NCBI RefSeq assembly: GCF_014640295.1
Contig: NZ_BMGR01000010.1
Location: 62,001-126,000, forward strand
Source of the DNA: Paenibacillus abyssi
GTDB lineage: Bacteria; Bacillota; Bacilli; Paenibacillales; Paenibacillaceae
Direction: 5' to 3'
DNA length: 64,000 nucleotides
Position 1 is the first letter of the stretch. Each line of letters begins with the position of its first letter. This document shows, in pieces, positions 25,161 to 34,405 of the stretch. The position numbers and the translations under genes are program-made. The notes beneath the pieces are model-generated. The model was not told the DNA's origin and did no database searches. It saw only the letters and a list, made by a program, of their open reading frames with translations.

Positions 25161-25225
25161 AAAAAGCAACCCGATGAACAGCCCCGCCGGAACACCGGAC
25201 GACTGAACAACCAGGTTGCTTTTTT
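25161..25225 (-). terminator. Terminator after rpsO
   Basis: AAAAGCAACC and GGGTTGCTTTTT pair on the minus strand around an arm that has its own CCGG...CCGG hairpin. It lies 12 bp past the rpsO stop. Confidence 0.82.
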
Positions 25226-25237
25226 CCCCGCAATTGT

Positions 25238-25507
25238 TTATCGGCGAAGGCCGAGCTTCTCGATCAACGCGCTATAACGTCTTACGTCTTTGTTCTTCAA
25301 GTATGCCAGCAGCTTACGGCGCTGACCTACCATCTTGAGCAAACCGCGACGGGAATGATGATCTTTCTTGTGCTCCCGAAGATGCTGCGTCAAATTGACG
25401 ATGTTTTCTGTCAGGATAGCGACTTGCACTTCCGGTGAACCGGTATCACTTGCGTGAGTTTTGTGCTGTTCGATCAATTCATTCTTACGTTCTTGGGTAA
25501 TTGCCAT
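25238..25507 (-). CDS. rpsO: 30S ribosomal protein S15
   Basis: S15, 89 aa after Met, binds the 16S rRNA three-way junction early in 30S assembly. The sequence is classical: [20 protein letters not shown], the [18 protein letters not shown]-type RNA-binding block (here [18 protein letters not shown]) and a C-terminus ending in [10 protein letters not shown]. The start at 25507 has an excellent AAGGAGGTG; the three upstream codons in frame belong to the ribosome-binding site. The leader of about 100 nt is GC-rich and structured, compatible with S15 autoregulation. It has its own promoter and terminator between ribF and pnp. Confidence 0.98.
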   Translation of the reverse strand: MAITQERKNELIEQHKTHASDTGSPEVQVAILTENIVNLTQHLREHKKDHHSRRGLLKMVGQRRKLLAYLKNKDVRRYSALIEKLGLRR

Positions 25508-25609
25508 CCTTTTCACCTCCTTGATTATAATCGCCGATGGCCTCGCCGCCGATGGTGAGAGCGAACGACCAAGCCATGGTTCATGTGCTGCAGAGCAGTG
25601 TCCACAACG
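25508..25609 (-). promoter_or_regulatory. Structured rpsO leader, candidate S15 autoregulatory RNA
   Basis: The transcribed leader holds several short complementary GC-rich runs and a direct repeat CCATCGGCG spaced by 6 nt near the Shine-Dalgarno. S15 represses its own translation through leader RNA in several Firmicutes. The sequence here was not folded by computation, so the assignment rests on position and visible repeats. Confidence 0.45.
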
Positions 25610-25615
25610 TTGTCA

Positions 25616-25624
25616 ATTATAACA
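25616..25624 (-). promoter_or_regulatory. Extended -10 promoter of rpsO
   Basis: TGTTATAAT on the minus strand, about 110 nt upstream of the rpsO ATG. The -35 region is weak; the TGn extension supports the call. Confidence 0.55.
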
Positions 25625-25662
25625 TAAAGAGAAGAGCAAAGTAAATGTTTCTCTCTCATGCA

Positions 25663-26628
25663 TTAAAAACTCGAAATATTATTCATGTTCTGCAGCAGTT
25701 GCCTGGCTATTAAAGCATCTTTATTGATCTGATCAATCAGCTGCTCAACCGAATTAAACCTCTGTTCCGCTCGAATAAAGGATTGGATATCGACATGAAC
25801 CAACTGGCCGTACAAATCCCCGTTAAAATCAAAAAGATGAACCTCAGGTGTAGGCTGCGCTTCATTCGAACCAAATGTCGGTTTGACCCCGATGTTCATT
25901 ACACCCGGGCAGCTCCGATCACCGACACGCAGGATGACCGCGTACACACCTAATCGAGGCAGTGCATATCTGCCGGACAGACTTATGTTTGCTGTTGGAT
26001 AGCCGATCGTACGACCGCGCCCGTCGCCATGCGACACAACGCCTGATATCTGATACGGCCGCCCCAATAAACGTGCAGCTTCCTCTACATTGCCCTCCAA
26101 AAGACGTTCCCTAATCGATGTACTGCTTACCTTTTTATTATCGAGATGAAAGGGTTCAGCTACATCGACCTGCATTAACGGCGCGCCTAATGATTCGAGC
26201 ATCGCAGGATCGCCTGCTCCACGGTGGCCGAAAGTGAAATCAAATCCAACCACAGCACGCTTGACCTGAAGGGCTTGAAGCACTTCTCTTACAAATTGCT
26301 CCGGTGTTACTTTGGCAAATGTTTGATCAAACCGGAACACATAAGCCGTGTCTACACCCAAGTCAGCGAATCGAGCCATTTTATCTTCGAGAGGAGTCAA
26401 GCTCGTCATATATCGATCTCCTTGCCCAAGCACTTCCTTGGGATGTGGGGAAAAAGTCATAACTGAAGCCCGAATTCCTTCAGCCCGTGCAGCTTGAACG
26501 GCCCGGGATATAACCTTTTGATGTCCTTTATGAACACCGTCGAAATGGCCGATCGCCATGGTCTGGGGTACACCGTAAGCCAACCGGTCGTCATCGGACA
26601 AAGGATAACTCAACGAGATGATTTCCAC
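25663..26628 (-). CDS. ribF: Bifunctional riboflavin kinase/FAD synthetase
   Basis: RibF phosphorylates riboflavin to FMN and adenylates it to FAD. The N-terminal nucleotidyltransferase domain (about 15-165) has the GHFDGVHKGHQKVI motif and KVSSTSIRERLLEGN; the C-terminal flavokinase domain (about 185-310) has GRTIGYPTANISL. The 321-aa length is standard. The start is a GTG at 26628 with a modest GCAGGTG site. It closes the rimP-to-ribF operon, as in B. subtilis (there named ribC). No FMN riboswitch is upstream, as expected for this gene. Confidence 0.95.
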   Translation of the reverse strand: MEIISLSYPLSDDDRLAYGVPQTMAIGHFDGVHKGHQKVISRAVQAARAEGIRASVMTFSPHPKEVLGQGDRYMTSLTPLEDKMARFADLGVDTAYVFRFDQTFAKVTPEQFVREVLQALQVKRAVVGFDFTFGHRGAGDPAMLESLGAPLMQVDVAEPFHLDNKKVSSTSIRERLLEGNVEEAARLLGRPYQISGVVSHGDGRGRTIGYPTANISLSGRYALPRLGVYAVILRVGDRSCPGVMNIGVKPTFGSNEAQPTPEVHLFDFNGDLYGQLVHVDIQSFIRAEQRFNSVEQLIDQINKDALIARQLLQNMNNISSF

Positions 26629-26659
26629 TGCTGTTACACCTGCATTTCTTTTTCATGAA

Positions 26660-27574
26660 CTAAGATTCAACCGGAGAAAATACTTTAACAGGCCGAATAA
26701 GTCCACTATTGAAGTCCTTCTCATAGATACCTAGAAAAGTTTGATCTTCATTATAAAGCCTTGTTAGTCCGGTACCGCTTGGTTTAGGCGTCACGTCATC
26801 AAAAGCCAGTTTTTTTCCCTGCAGCGCAAGCACTGCTGTTTCGTGATTAACGGTAAGCTTGTCCATATGGTTCAATACGGCATCGACAGGCAGCAAGCGC
26901 GGAATCATCGCATTCTGGCCCTGCAGCTGCTCAATCTGCTCAAGCGTTAAACAGTCCGCTTCGGTCAAGCCCGCAGAAAGCGTTCGTTTTAACGACGCCA
27001 TCGCAGCAGGCACACCAAGCGCCTTGCCGATATCAACACAGAGTGTACGGATATAAGTACCTTTAGAACAAGTCACATGGAATGTGATACGCGGGTGAGC
27101 AGCCTCCAAATCAAGTGATAATAATTGAATCTCATGAATTGTTGCCTTCCGCTTCTTGCGTTCAACGACCTTACCTTCACGAGCGAGCTCGTACAGACGC
27201 TTTCCGTCGACACGAACAGCCGAGTACATTGGCGGAACCTGCTCAATCTCACCAACAAAGGAATCGAGCGCATTACGCACCTGCTCCTCAGTTAGGCTGA
27301 CATTCAGGGCAGTCTCAGTCACTGTACCGGTAAGATCCTCCGTATCCGTGCTTACGCCGAATTGAAGCACCGCTTCATAAGCTTTCGGAAGCTCCTGCAT
27401 GTATTCTACCACTCGAGTCGCCCTTCCGATGCACAGCGGCAATACGCCGGTTACCTCAGGATCTAATGTGCCCGCATGGCCTATGCGTTTTGTGCGAAGC
27501 AGTCTTCTAGCTTTGGCGACAACATCGTGCGACGTCCAGCCGGCCGGCTTCCATACTGCCAAAATTCCATTCAT
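26660..27574 (-). CDS. truB: tRNA pseudouridine-55 synthase
   Basis: TruB makes pseudouridine 55 in the tRNA T-loop. The 304-aa protein carries the catalytic motif RIGHAGTLDPEVTGVLPLC with the nucleophilic Asp near residue 38, the SKGTYIRTLCVDIG motif near 165-180, and a C-terminal PUA-like tail. The ATG immediately follows the nrnA TAG stop, with GGAGGG 11 nt upstream. Member of the nusA-infB translation/RNA operon. Nothing unusual. Confidence 0.96.
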   Translation of the reverse strand: MNGILAVWKPAGWTSHDVVAKARRLLRTKRIGHAGTLDPEVTGVLPLCIGRATRVVEYMQELPKAYEAVLQFGVSTDTEDLTGTVTETALNVSLTEEQVRNALDSFVGEIEQVPPMYSAVRVDGKRLYELAREGKVVERKKRKATIHEIQLLSLDLEAAHPRITFHVTCSKGTYIRTLCVDIGKALGVPAAMASLKRTLSAGLTEADCLTLEQIEQLQGQNAMIPRLLPVDAVLNHMDKLTVNHETAVLALQGKKLAFDDVTPKPSGTGLTRLYNEDQTFLGIYEKDFNSGLIRPVKVFSPVES

Positions 27575-28567
27575 CTAAATCAGTACCCTCCTGATTGCAT
27601 TCACAACCTGAGTGCTTGCATCAGTCAGCGTAGCGTCAAGACGGCAACCTGCGGCCCGGACATGGCCGCCGCCGCCGAACATTTGGGCAATTGCTGCGAC
27701 ATCCACAACGCCGGCCGAACGAAGGCTGACTTTGATCTGGCCTTCCTCCGTACTTTTAAACAGAATGCCGACTTCAACACCGTCAATGTTGCGTGCGTAA
27801 TTGACCAGCCCTTCCAAATCCTCGCCGACCGCTCCCGTTTCAACAAGATCCGACGGTTCAATGTACAGCCAACCGATTTTCCCATCCTCTGTAAACGTTA
27901 ATCGCGAAAGCCCTCTTTGCAGGAGGCGCAGCTGCGGCATCGACATCTTTTCGAGCAGATGGTCGGCGAGCTCATTGCCGTTGACGCCCTTCATAAGAAG
28001 CTTCGATGCCACTTCCATGACATGAGGACTTGTGTTCGAATAACGGAAACCGCCTGTATCTGTCAGCAATCCCGTATAAATAGCAGTCGCAGCTTCGACA
28101 TCAAGCTCGAGCTCCATATACTCGACAAGATCATATAAAATTTCCACGGTCGCTGCGGCATCGGTACGAATCAAATTCGTCGAGCCGAATCCGTCGTTCG
28201 TGGGGTGATGGTCAATATTAAGCAATTGGACATCCGGGCTGAACCATTCGCTTACGAGTCCAATGCGTTTGAAATCCGCACAATCAACGCTGATTACTCT
28301 TGAAAACTTCCGTTCAAGCGGAGCTTTTGACAAGTTGCCGATCTGGTCGGCCAAAGTAAGATAATGAAGACGGGAGGGCACTGCGCCCTCATTAATAAGG
28401 ACTGCTTTCTTGCCTAACTTGGCAAGCAGCCAAGCTACGACAACGGTAGAGCTGATCGCATCGCCGTCCGGCTGAACATGGGAGACGACCAAATAGTCGT
28501 CTCCCGTTTTGATAAAGTCTATTGCGTCTGTGAGCCGCTGCTTATAATCAGCCTGCGATTCCATCAT
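27575..28567 (-). CDS. nrnA: DHH-family oligoribonuclease/pAp phosphatase NrnA
   Basis: NrnA degrades short oligoribonucleotides (nanoRNA) and hydrolyses pAp. The 330-aa protein has the DHH domain ([20 protein letters not shown] near 28-47, SVDCAD, and [11 protein letters not shown] near 118-128) and the DHHA1 domain ending in [13 protein letters not shown]. It overlaps the rbfA stop by 4 bp (ATGA); a second ATG lies one codon later and could be used instead. Within the infB-rbfA-truB operon this is the usual place for an nrnA-type gene in Bacillales outside B. subtilis and in other Firmicutes. Confidence 0.92.
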   Translation of the reverse strand: MMESQADYKQRLTDAIDFIKTGDDYLVVSHVQPDGDAISSTVVVAWLLAKLGKKAVLINEGAVPSRLHYLTLADQIGNLSKAPLERKFSRVISVDCADFKRIGLVSEWFSPDVQLLNIDHHPTNDGFGSTNLIRTDAAATVEILYDLVEYMELELDVEAATAIYTGLLTDTGGFRYSNTSPHVMEVASKLLMKGVNGNELADHLLEKMSMPQLRLLQRGLSRLTFTEDGKIGWLYIEPSDLVETGAVGEDLEGLVNYARNIDGVEVGILFKSTEEGQIKVSLRSAGVVDVAAIAQMFGGGGHVRAAGCRLDATLTDASTQVVNAIRRVLI

Positions 28568-28917
28568 ACGGATTCTTTCCCATTGATTTGTTCCAGCAGC
28601 GATTCGATACGGCTGCCATATTCAATGCTGCTGTCAAACTTGAATATAAGCTCTGGTGTATGGCGCAAACGAACTCTTTTACCAAGCTCTGACCGAATGA
28701 AACCTGATCCTTTCCCTAAAGCCTTCAATGTTTCTTCTTTTTGCTCGTCACTGCCAAGCACACTTAGAAACACTTTAGCTTGCGAGAGATCGCTGGTTAC
28801 CTCGACGCCGGTTACCGTTATAAACCCGATTCTCGGATCCTTGAGTTCTGTTTGTATAATTTGGCTTAATTCTTTTTTTATCTGCTCTCCAACTCGGCCT
28901 ACCCGAATTTTCGCCAT
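28564..28917 (-). CDS. rbfA: Ribosome-binding factor A
   Basis: RbfA is a 117-aa KH-fold protein that helps late 30S maturation, especially 16S 5'-end processing and cold adaptation. It starts [20 protein letters not shown] and includes [20 protein letters not shown] and [18 protein letters not shown]. The ATG follows GAGAGGTG and lies 7 bp after the infB stop. It is part of the conserved nusA-infB-rbfA-truB series. Confidence 0.97.
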   Translation of the reverse strand: MAKIRVGRVGEQIKKELSQIIQTELKDPRIGFITVTGVEVTSDLSQAKVFLSVLGSDEQKEETLKALGKGSGFIRSELGKRVRLRHTPELIFKFDSSIEYGSRIESLLEQINGKESV

Positions 28918-28924
28918 GCTTGAC

Positions 28925-31606
28925 TCACCTCTCTACAGTTTCCATAACGAAGGCTTCGATGGTATCCCCTTCCTTCAAATCGTTATAACGATCAAGGGTA
29001 ATCCCGCATTCATATCCTTGCGCAACTTCTTTCGCATCGTCTTTAAATCGTTTCAATGATTCGATTTTGCCTTCGAAAACGACGATTCCGTTACGGATTA
29101 CACGAGCTTCTGCAGAGCGGGTAATCTTACCGGATGTTACCATACATCCCGCAATCGTTCCCACCTTGCTTACTTTGAAGAGGTTTCTTACTTCAGCGTG
29201 CCCAATAACGCTCTCCTTGAATACAGGATCAAGCATACCTTTCATCGCTTGCTCGATTTCATCGATGACATTATAGATGACACGATGGAGACGGATATCA
29301 ACCTTCTCCTGCTCGGCGGTTTGCTTCGCTTGCGGTTCTGGACGGACGTTGAAGCCGATAACGATGGCGTTGGATGCAGAGGCCAAAATAATATCGGATT
29401 CTGTAATCGCACCTACGCCGCTGTGAATGATTTTTACGCGTACGCCTTCGATTTCGATTTTTTCCAATGAGCCCTTCAGCGCCTCGAAAGAACCCTGCAC
29501 ATCGGCTTTGATAATGACGTAAAGGTCTTTGATCTCGCCTTCTTTGATGTGCTGGTACAGATCGTCCAACGTAACGCGTGTGTGCGAGCCGAGCTCGGAT
29601 TGACGATGTTTAATCGCACGGCGCTCCGCGATGGCACGTGCTTTGCGCTCATCTTCGAAAGCAAGGAATGGATCCCCAGCTAAAGGAACTTCCGTTAATC
29701 CGGTAATTTCAACCGGTGTGGACGGTCCAGCTTCCTTCATTTTACGGCCTTTATCATTGACCATTGCGCGGACGCGTCCAAAGCAATTGCCTGCTACGAA
29801 AGCATCGCCAATTTTTAACGTACCGTGTTGAACGAGGATACGCGCAACCGGTCCTTTACCTTTATCAAGCTCAGCCTCAAGGACGGTAGCACGGGCGCGC
29901 TTGTTCGGATTCGCTTTGTAGTCATTCACTTCAGCGACAAGCAGGATCATCTCAAGCAGATCCTCCAGGCCAATGCGCTGTTTTGCGGAAAGGTTAACGA
30001 AAATGGTATCGCCGCCCCACTCTTCCGGTACCAGCTCATATTCCGTCAATTCTTGTTTGATTTTATCCGGGTTTGCATCCGGTTTATCGATTTTGTTCAC
30101 AGCGACAATAATCGGCACGCCCGCTGCCTTCGCATGGTTAATGGCTTCAACGGTTTGCGGCATAACGCCGTCATCCGCCGCTACAACAAGAATTGTAATA
30201 TCCGTTACCTGAGCTCCGCGCGCACGCATTGTTGTGAACGCTTCGTGACCCGGCGTATCGAGGAATGTGATTTTCTTATGGTTAACCTCAACTTGATAAG
30301 CGCCGATGTGCTGTGTAATCCCGCCAGCTTCTCCACCCGTTACGTTCGTATGGCGAATCGCGTCAAGCAATGTGGTTTTACCATGGTCAACGTGACCCAT
30401 AATGGTAACGACTGCAGGACGAGCCACCAGATCTGCTTCATCATCATTTTCTTCGAAGGTTTCGAAAGCATCTTCTTCAACCGGAATTTTAAGTTCGACT
30501 TCCACGGAATATTCATTAGCTACAAGCTGAACAGCGTCCAAATCGAGCTCTTGGTTGATGGTAGCCATCACGCCTAAGAACATTAACTTCTTGATGACCT
30601 CAGAAGCATCTTTATGCAGAAGCTTAGCAAGCTCGCCAACGGTCATATTGCCGCGGACGATAATTTTCTTTGGTGTATTGTCAATCTTCTCGCGCGGCGG
30701 TTGATTTTGGTTATTGCCGCCACGACGGTTATTTTTGCCGCCACGGTTGTTGCCGCCTCTGAAATTGCCGCCACGGGAATCTTCAAAGCGTTTCTGGCTC
30801 GGGTTTTGATTTGTTTTTCTATTGTTTCTTCCTGCGTTTCCTCCAGCGCGTGAAGCATCGGAATCAGTAGAACGGCCTCCTGCCGGTGCGGCAGCTGGTC
30901 GGTTCGGCTGAGAAGGACGATTGTTGTCAAAACGCTGTCCTCCGCCTTGACCGCCGGGGGAGCTTTGACCACCAGGACGCTGCTGGCCGGTACGCTGGCC
31001 GCCTTGACCGCCTTGACCGCCCTGTCCGCTTGGAGCTGGACGTCCTGTTCCATTGTTACGTCCTGCGCCTTGGCCTCCTGGTGCTGGACGCCCGGAACCG
31101 TTTTGGGCAGGACGCTGCTGTTGATTCGTGCGTCCTGCGCCTTGGCTTTGACCTTGTGGATTATGTCTTCTCTGCCCTTCGCCTGATGCGTTTTGTGCAG
31201 GTCGTTGTTGCTGATTGTTTTGGGTATTAGATCTTTGTTCTGTTGAATTCATAGGCTCCTGTCGATTCTGGTTATTTTTGTTTCCTTGAAGTTGGGTTTG
31301 GCTTGGTTGTGATGGCTGCCCAGCCTGCGGGCTCCTGGCCTCTTGCGTTTTTGCACTGTTCGAAGCCGCTGCCGCAGCAGATACGGTCACGTTGCTGTCC
31401 TGAGCCCGCTTTGCAGCTGCATTGGCTTTAATGTCCCGAAAAAAACCTTCCACCTTGTTCACCATCTCATTTTCCATGACGCTCATATGGTTATTTACAG
31501 GAAGGTTCAGACGTTTCAGGATTGTAATAATTTCTTTACTGCTCATATTGAGCGATTTTGCATATTCATATACGCGTAATTTATCCTTGTTGTCTTGTTT
31601 ACTCAA
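28925..31606 (-). CDS. infB: Translation initiation factor IF-2
   Basis: IF-2 is the GTPase that places initiator tRNA on the 30S subunit and promotes subunit joining. At 893 aa it is clearly longer than B. subtilis IF-2 (about 716). Order: IF2_N-like domain (about 5-55), a disordered Gln/Asn/Gly/Pro-rich linker (about 70-310) with RGG-type clusters near its end ([19 protein letters not shown]), a second IF2_N domain (about 315-365), the G domain with [12 protein letters not shown] near 405 and [10 protein letters not shown], then domains II-IV. It starts with TTG at 31606 after GGAGGTGGAG and overlaps rplGA by 8 bp. Confidence 0.97.
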   Translation of the reverse strand: MSKQDNKDKLRVYEYAKSLNMSSKEIITILKRLNLPVNNHMSVMENEMVNKVEGFFRDIKANAAAKRAQDSNVTVSAAAAASNSAKTQEARSPQAGQPSQPSQTQLQGNKNNQNRQEPMNSTEQRSNTQNNQQQRPAQNASGEGQRRHNPQGQSQGAGRTNQQQRPAQNGSGRPAPGGQGAGRNNGTGRPAPSGQGGQGGQGGQRTGQQRPGGQSSPGGQGGGQRFDNNRPSQPNRPAAAPAGGRSTDSDASRAGGNAGRNNRKTNQNPSQKRFEDSRGGNFRGGNNRGGKNNRRGGNNQNQPPREKIDNTPKKIIVRGNMTVGELAKLLHKDASEVIKKLMFLGVMATINQELDLDAVQLVANEYSVEVELKIPVEEDAFETFEENDDEADLVARPAVVTIMGHVDHGKTTLLDAIRHTNVTGGEAGGITQHIGAYQVEVNHKKITFLDTPGHEAFTTMRARGAQVTDITILVVAADDGVMPQTVEAINHAKAAGVPIIVAVNKIDKPDANPDKIKQELTEYELVPEEWGGDTIFVNLSAKQRIGLEDLLEMILLVAEVNDYKANPNKRARATVLEAELDKGKGPVARILVQHGTLKIGDAFVAGNCFGRVRAMVNDKGRKMKEAGPSTPVEITGLTEVPLAGDPFLAFEDERKARAIAERRAIKHRQSELGSHTRVTLDDLYQHIKEGEIKDLYVIIKADVQGSFEALKGSLEKIEIEGVRVKIIHSGVGAITESDIILASASNAIVIGFNVRPEPQAKQTAEQEKVDIRLHRVIYNVIDEIEQAMKGMLDPVFKESVIGHAEVRNLFKVSKVGTIAGCMVTSGKITRSAEARVIRNGIVVFEGKIESLKRFKDDAKEVAQGYECGITLDRYNDLKEGDTIEAFVMETVER

Positions 31607-31931
31607 TATTCTCCACCTCCGTAAGATGACTCAAATGCTTTCGTATCATCGATGCGAAACCGTGGTCAGTTACAGCTATGAGCACTCTCTCCGCTTTTCC
31701 GATTGCATTGCCGATAGTTTCCCGGTCAAAAGCTTCCATCATAGTAACCCCGTAAGAATCGCATTTATCACGAAATTTCTTTTTCGTGTTTTCCGAAGCG
31801 TCTCCGGCAACAATCACCAGATGTGCCTTTCCTTGCCGGACGGCCTTAAGCACAGTTTCATCGCCTGTTACGAGCTTGCCCGCCCGCATTGCCATACCCA
31901 GCGCGGATAACGCTTTATTCGCCGTTGTCAT
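31599..31931 (-). CDS. rplGA: L7Ae-family K-turn-binding protein (YlxQ)
   Basis: A 110-aa L7Ae/L30e/S12e/Gadd45-family protein that binds kink-turn RNA; B. subtilis YlxQ is at the same position. The fold is visible in [40 protein letters not shown] and the C-terminal [11 protein letters not shown] start at 31931 because AAGGAG lies upstream; this start overlaps the ylxR 3' end by 17 bp. Upstream in-frame codons have no family similarity. Its exact role is unsettled. It may be an accessory ribosomal protein. Confidence 0.9.
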   Translation of the reverse strand: MTTANKALSALGMAMRAGKLVTGDETVLKAVRQGKAHLVIVAGDASENTKKKFRDKCDSYGVTMMEAFDRETIGNAIGKAERVLIAVTDHGFASMIRKHLSHLTEVENIE

Positions 31932-32229
31932 TGGACGACTCCTTACCGGCAAGAAACTCATCCTGTACCTCAATGAAATCCTGTTCCAATTGGTCATAGA
32001 TTTCCGGTTGGACGGTAACCTTTAGAGCACGATCCAACGCCTTGCTTTTTTTGGCTAGCTTAAAGCAGCTCACTTTTCCACAAAGGTATGCGCCGCGGCC
32101 GGCTTTCTTCCCCGTCAGGTCGATTAACGTTTCTTCGGACGGGGTGCGTACGATACGAATGAGTTCTTTCTTGGGCATCATTTCTTGACATGCCACGCAT
32201 TTGCGAAGCGGTATTTTTCTCGGCTTCAT
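31915..32229 (-). CDS. ylxR: YlxR family RNA-binding protein (RNase P modulator)
   Basis: A 104-aa YlxR/DUF448 protein with the family signature RKCVACQEMMPKKELIRIVR at 9-28 and GRGAYLCGKVSCF near 45-57. Recent work in B. subtilis ties YlxR to RNase P modulation (name RnpM) and earlier work to RNA binding and glucose-responsive regulation. The position between nusA and rplGA is conserved. The C-terminal tail of about 20 residues is acidic and poorly conserved. The ATG at 32229 is about 45 bp past the nusA stop. Confidence 0.93.
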   Translation of the reverse strand: MKPRKIPLRKCVACQEMMPKKELIRIVRTPSEETLIDLTGKKAGRGAYLCGKVSCFKLAKKSKALDRALKVTVQPEIYDQLEQDFIEVQDEFLAGKESSNDNGE

Positions 32230-32275
32230 GCTTGCTCCCTCCGTTTCCTTGATCTGCCAGGGTACACCAGCAGAA

Positions 32276-33373
32276 TCAATCGATGGAGACAGAATCCTGA
32301 TGCATGGTGCCCTCTTCCGTACGCGGACGGCCGTATTCCTGCTCCGCTTGGGTCTCGCTTTTAATGTCGATCTTCCAGCCTGTCAGCTTTGCCGCAAGGC
32401 GCGCATTTTGGCCTTTGATCCCAATTGCCAGCGACAGCTGATAATCCGGTACGATCACTCTGGCCATTTTCTCTTGTTCGAATACGATAACCTCCAAAAC
32501 TTTGGAAGGGCTAAGCGCATTCGCCACATATTCATCCACGTTTTCGGACCAACGCACGATATCGATTTTCTCGCCTTTAAGCTCAGTGACGATCGTCTGT
32601 ACCCGCATTCCCTTAGGACCGACGCAGGATCCAACCGGATCTACTTCTTCATTGCGGGAGTGTACTGCAATCTTAGAACGGAAACCGGCTTCCCGGGCTA
32701 CCGAACGAATCTCCACTACACCGTCATAAATTTCCGGAACTTCCAGCTCGAACAAACGTTTGAGCAAACCAGGATGTGTGCGGGACAAAATAATCTGCGG
32801 TCCCTTTGTCGTATTCTCTACCTTCGTAATGAAGGATTTCACACGGTCGCCGTGTTTAAATTTGTCCGTCGGCATCAATTCCGTCAATGGCAGCACCGCT
32901 TCCACTTTCCCCAGATCGACGAACAGATTGCGCGTATCTTGCCGCTGCACGATCCCGTTAACGATATCCTCTTCCTTGTCGATAAACGCATTGTAGATTA
33001 GCCCGCGTTCAGCTTCCCTAATGCGCTGCGTTACAACCTGTTTGGCTGTCTGCGCTGCAATCCGGCCAAAATCCCTTGGCGTGACTTCGATCTCGGCGAT
33101 ATCTTCCAGGTGGTAGTGCGGGTTGACCTCGCGTGCTGCTTCAACTGAAATTTCCAGCCGCGGATCCAACACCTCTTCAACAACGTTTTTGCGCGCGTAA
33201 ACTTTAATTACACCGGTAAAGCGATTGATGTCCACACGAACATTCTGGGCGGTGTTAAAATTACGCTTGTAGCTGGAGATCAGAGCAGCTTCGATCGCCT
33301 CAATTAAAACGTCTTTGCTGATTCCCTTATCCCGTTCGATTTCCGACAGTGCTTCAATAAAATCCATGCTCAT
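32276..33373 (-). CDS. nusA: Transcription termination/antitermination factor NusA
   Basis: NusA binds RNA polymerase and RNA to modulate pausing and termination. The 365-aa protein has the N-terminal RNAP-binding domain (from MSMDFIEALSEIERDKGISK), an S1 domain (about 135-200, EAVLPLTELMPTDKFKHGDR) and two KH domains (about 205-345). It lacks the acidic AR repeats of E. coli NusA, as usual in Firmicutes. I chose the ATG at 33373; GAGGAGG is 12 nt upstream. It follows rimP after 27 bp. The leader hairpin upstream of rimP may be a NusA-dependent attenuator controlling this operon. Confidence 0.95.
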   Translation of the reverse strand: MSMDFIEALSEIERDKGISKDVLIEAIEAALISSYKRNFNTAQNVRVDINRFTGVIKVYARKNVVEEVLDPRLEISVEAAREVNPHYHLEDIAEIEVTPRDFGRIAAQTAKQVVTQRIREAERGLIYNAFIDKEEDIVNGIVQRQDTRNLFVDLGKVEAVLPLTELMPTDKFKHGDRVKSFITKVENTTKGPQIILSRTHPGLLKRLFELEVPEIYDGVVEIRSVAREAGFRSKIAVHSRNEEVDPVGSCVGPKGMRVQTIVTELKGEKIDIVRWSENVDEYVANALSPSKVLEVIVFEQEKMARVIVPDYQLSLAIGIKGQNARLAAKLTGWKIDIKSETQAEQEYGRPRTEEGTMHQDSVSID

Positions 33374-33400
33374 TTGAAATGAGTTCCTCCTCGTGGGCAA

Positions 33401-33862
33401 TTAGAAAACAATAGCCAACCGCGCGCTGGCGACTTTCGCGTATGGAATCGTATGTTGTTTCTTGCCAATCTCAACTGTTGCTTGCTCACCGTCAAAGGAA
33501 AGCAGTGTGCCTTCAAATTCTTTCAAGCCGTCAATCGGCTCATAAGTAGATATAAATACGTATTTGCCGACTGCTTTGCGAAGATCATCAGGCTTCTTAA
33601 GCGGACGCTCCGCTCCCGGGGAAGATACCTCCAGAAAATAAGCGACAGAGATCGGATCATTCTGATCCAACTGTTCGCTTAAAAACTCGCTGATCCGGCC
33701 GCACTCGTCAATATCAATGCCGCCTTCCTTATCTACAAAGACGCGGAGAAACCAATTACTTCCCTCCTTGACGTATTCGATATCGACCAATTCAAAGCCG
33801 TGGCTATCCAGGTACGGACGAACCATATCTTCGACGGCGGTTTTAATTGTGTTTGTAGTCAA
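33401..33862 (-). CDS. rimP: Ribosome maturation factor RimP
   Basis: RimP (153 aa) supports 30S maturation. The N-terminal alpha/beta domain includes [20 protein letters not shown] and [36 protein letters not shown] follows, and the C-terminal SH3-like domain spans about 90-153. It starts with TTG at 33862 after GGGAGGTC. First gene of the operon: a canonical sigma-A promoter lies about 100 nt upstream, with a terminator-like hairpin in the leader. Confidence 0.96.
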   Translation of the reverse strand: MTTNTIKTAVEDMVRPYLDSHGFELVDIEYVKEGSNWFLRVFVDKEGGIDIDECGRISEFLSEQLDQNDPISVAYFLEVSSPGAERPLKKPDDLRKAVGKYVFISTYEPIDGLKEFEGTLLSFDGEQATVEIGKKQHTIPYAKVASARLAIVF

Positions 33863-33900
33863 ACGTCTTGACCTCCCGATCGTAAATGCGAAATTGGGTT

Positions 33901-33933
33901 GACAAAAGCTAAAGAGTGGGTTGCCCCACTCTT
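33901..33933 (-). terminator. Leader terminator/attenuator upstream of rimP-nusA
   Basis: AGAGTGGG, GNRA loop GCAA, CCCACTCT, then TTAGCTTTTG on the minus strand. It sits between the sigma-A promoter at 33971-33999 and rimP, so it must be read through for operon expression. Its interrupted T tract is what one expects of a factor-assisted terminator. NusA-dependent autoregulation of the nusA operon has been reported in B. subtilis; a similar mechanism here is inferred. Confidence 0.7.
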
Positions 33934-33970
33934 CTACAGGAAATACTTTATCATCAGGATTACCAGAAAA

Positions 33971-33999
33971 ATTATACCATAATCAAGTGGGAGTGACAA
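33971..33999 (-). promoter_or_regulatory. Sigma-A promoter of the rimP-nusA-infB operon
   Basis: The minus strand reads TTGTCA, exactly 17 nt, TATAAT. One mismatch to the consensus in total. The start site should fall near 33964, giving a leader of about 100 nt. Confidence 0.85.
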
Positions 34000-34014
34000 G
34001 ATGATTATGAAAAT

Positions 34015-34235
34015 GCTGGTTTTTGTTTTCACAACCGGGGTGGTGCGGCAGTCGCCTCCGCTTCGCGCAAATGGAGCTGCCTCCGGCCGCGGTTGAAGCC
34101 TTGTTCCCAGAATTATATCCTATGGATGCAACAAGGCTTCAAAGGCGGCACGTAAACTCTCCGGCAGCTTCCATTTGCGCTTCGCTGCGGCTTTTGCCGC
34201 ACCGTCAACCCCAAATGCAAAACCAAAAACCAAGC
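34015..34235 (-). repeat. 221-bp imperfect palindromic element between polC and rimP
   Basis: Two arms of about 90-105 nt are inverted copies around a 24-nt loop (34106-34129). Matching blocks, compared as left arm versus reverse complement of right arm, include GGTTTTTG, GGTGCGGCA, GCGCAAATGGA, GCTGCC and TTGAAGCCTTGTT. The right arm has an internal perfect hairpin at 34186-34201 (TGCGGC, 4-nt loop, GCCGCA). The element is GC-rich inside AT-rich flanks and no target-site duplication is evident. It lies in the only gene-free stretch over 300 bp (33863-34405), 15 bp above the nusA promoter. It may be a MITE- or REP-like repeat, a terminator for polC, or a structured RNA. No protein-coding signal is supported. 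Confidence 0.75.
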
Positions 34236-34250
34236 AGGAAAGAAGAAGTA

Positions 34251-34283
34251 TGTGCAATAACAAAATGCTAATGCTATTGCACA
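34251..34283 (-). terminator. Inverted repeat downstream of polC, possible terminator
   Basis: TGTGCAATA, 15-nt loop, TATTGCACA, followed on the minus strand by TACTTCTTCTTTCC. It is a perfect 9-bp stem about 120 nt past the polC stop. The pyrimidine-rich tail is a weak terminator tail. Confidence 0.45.
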
Positions 34284-34405
34284 CTCAAATACAAACCAAC
34301 AAATACAAACCCAATACGACACCTAAATTAAAACAATGGTTCGCTAGAAAAACCATAACCACTTCAATAACCGGATCTAACCTCTAATCCTTCTCGCAAG
34401 GCATT

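Noticed and set aside
26629-26659. FMN riboswitch before ribF
   Set aside because: The gap to truB is about 30 bp and holds no RFN element.
34113-34322. 69-codon frame on the minus strand within the polC-rimP gap
   Set aside because: It spans half of the palindromic element, is Cys/Phe/Trp-rich in an implausible way and has no ribosome-binding site.
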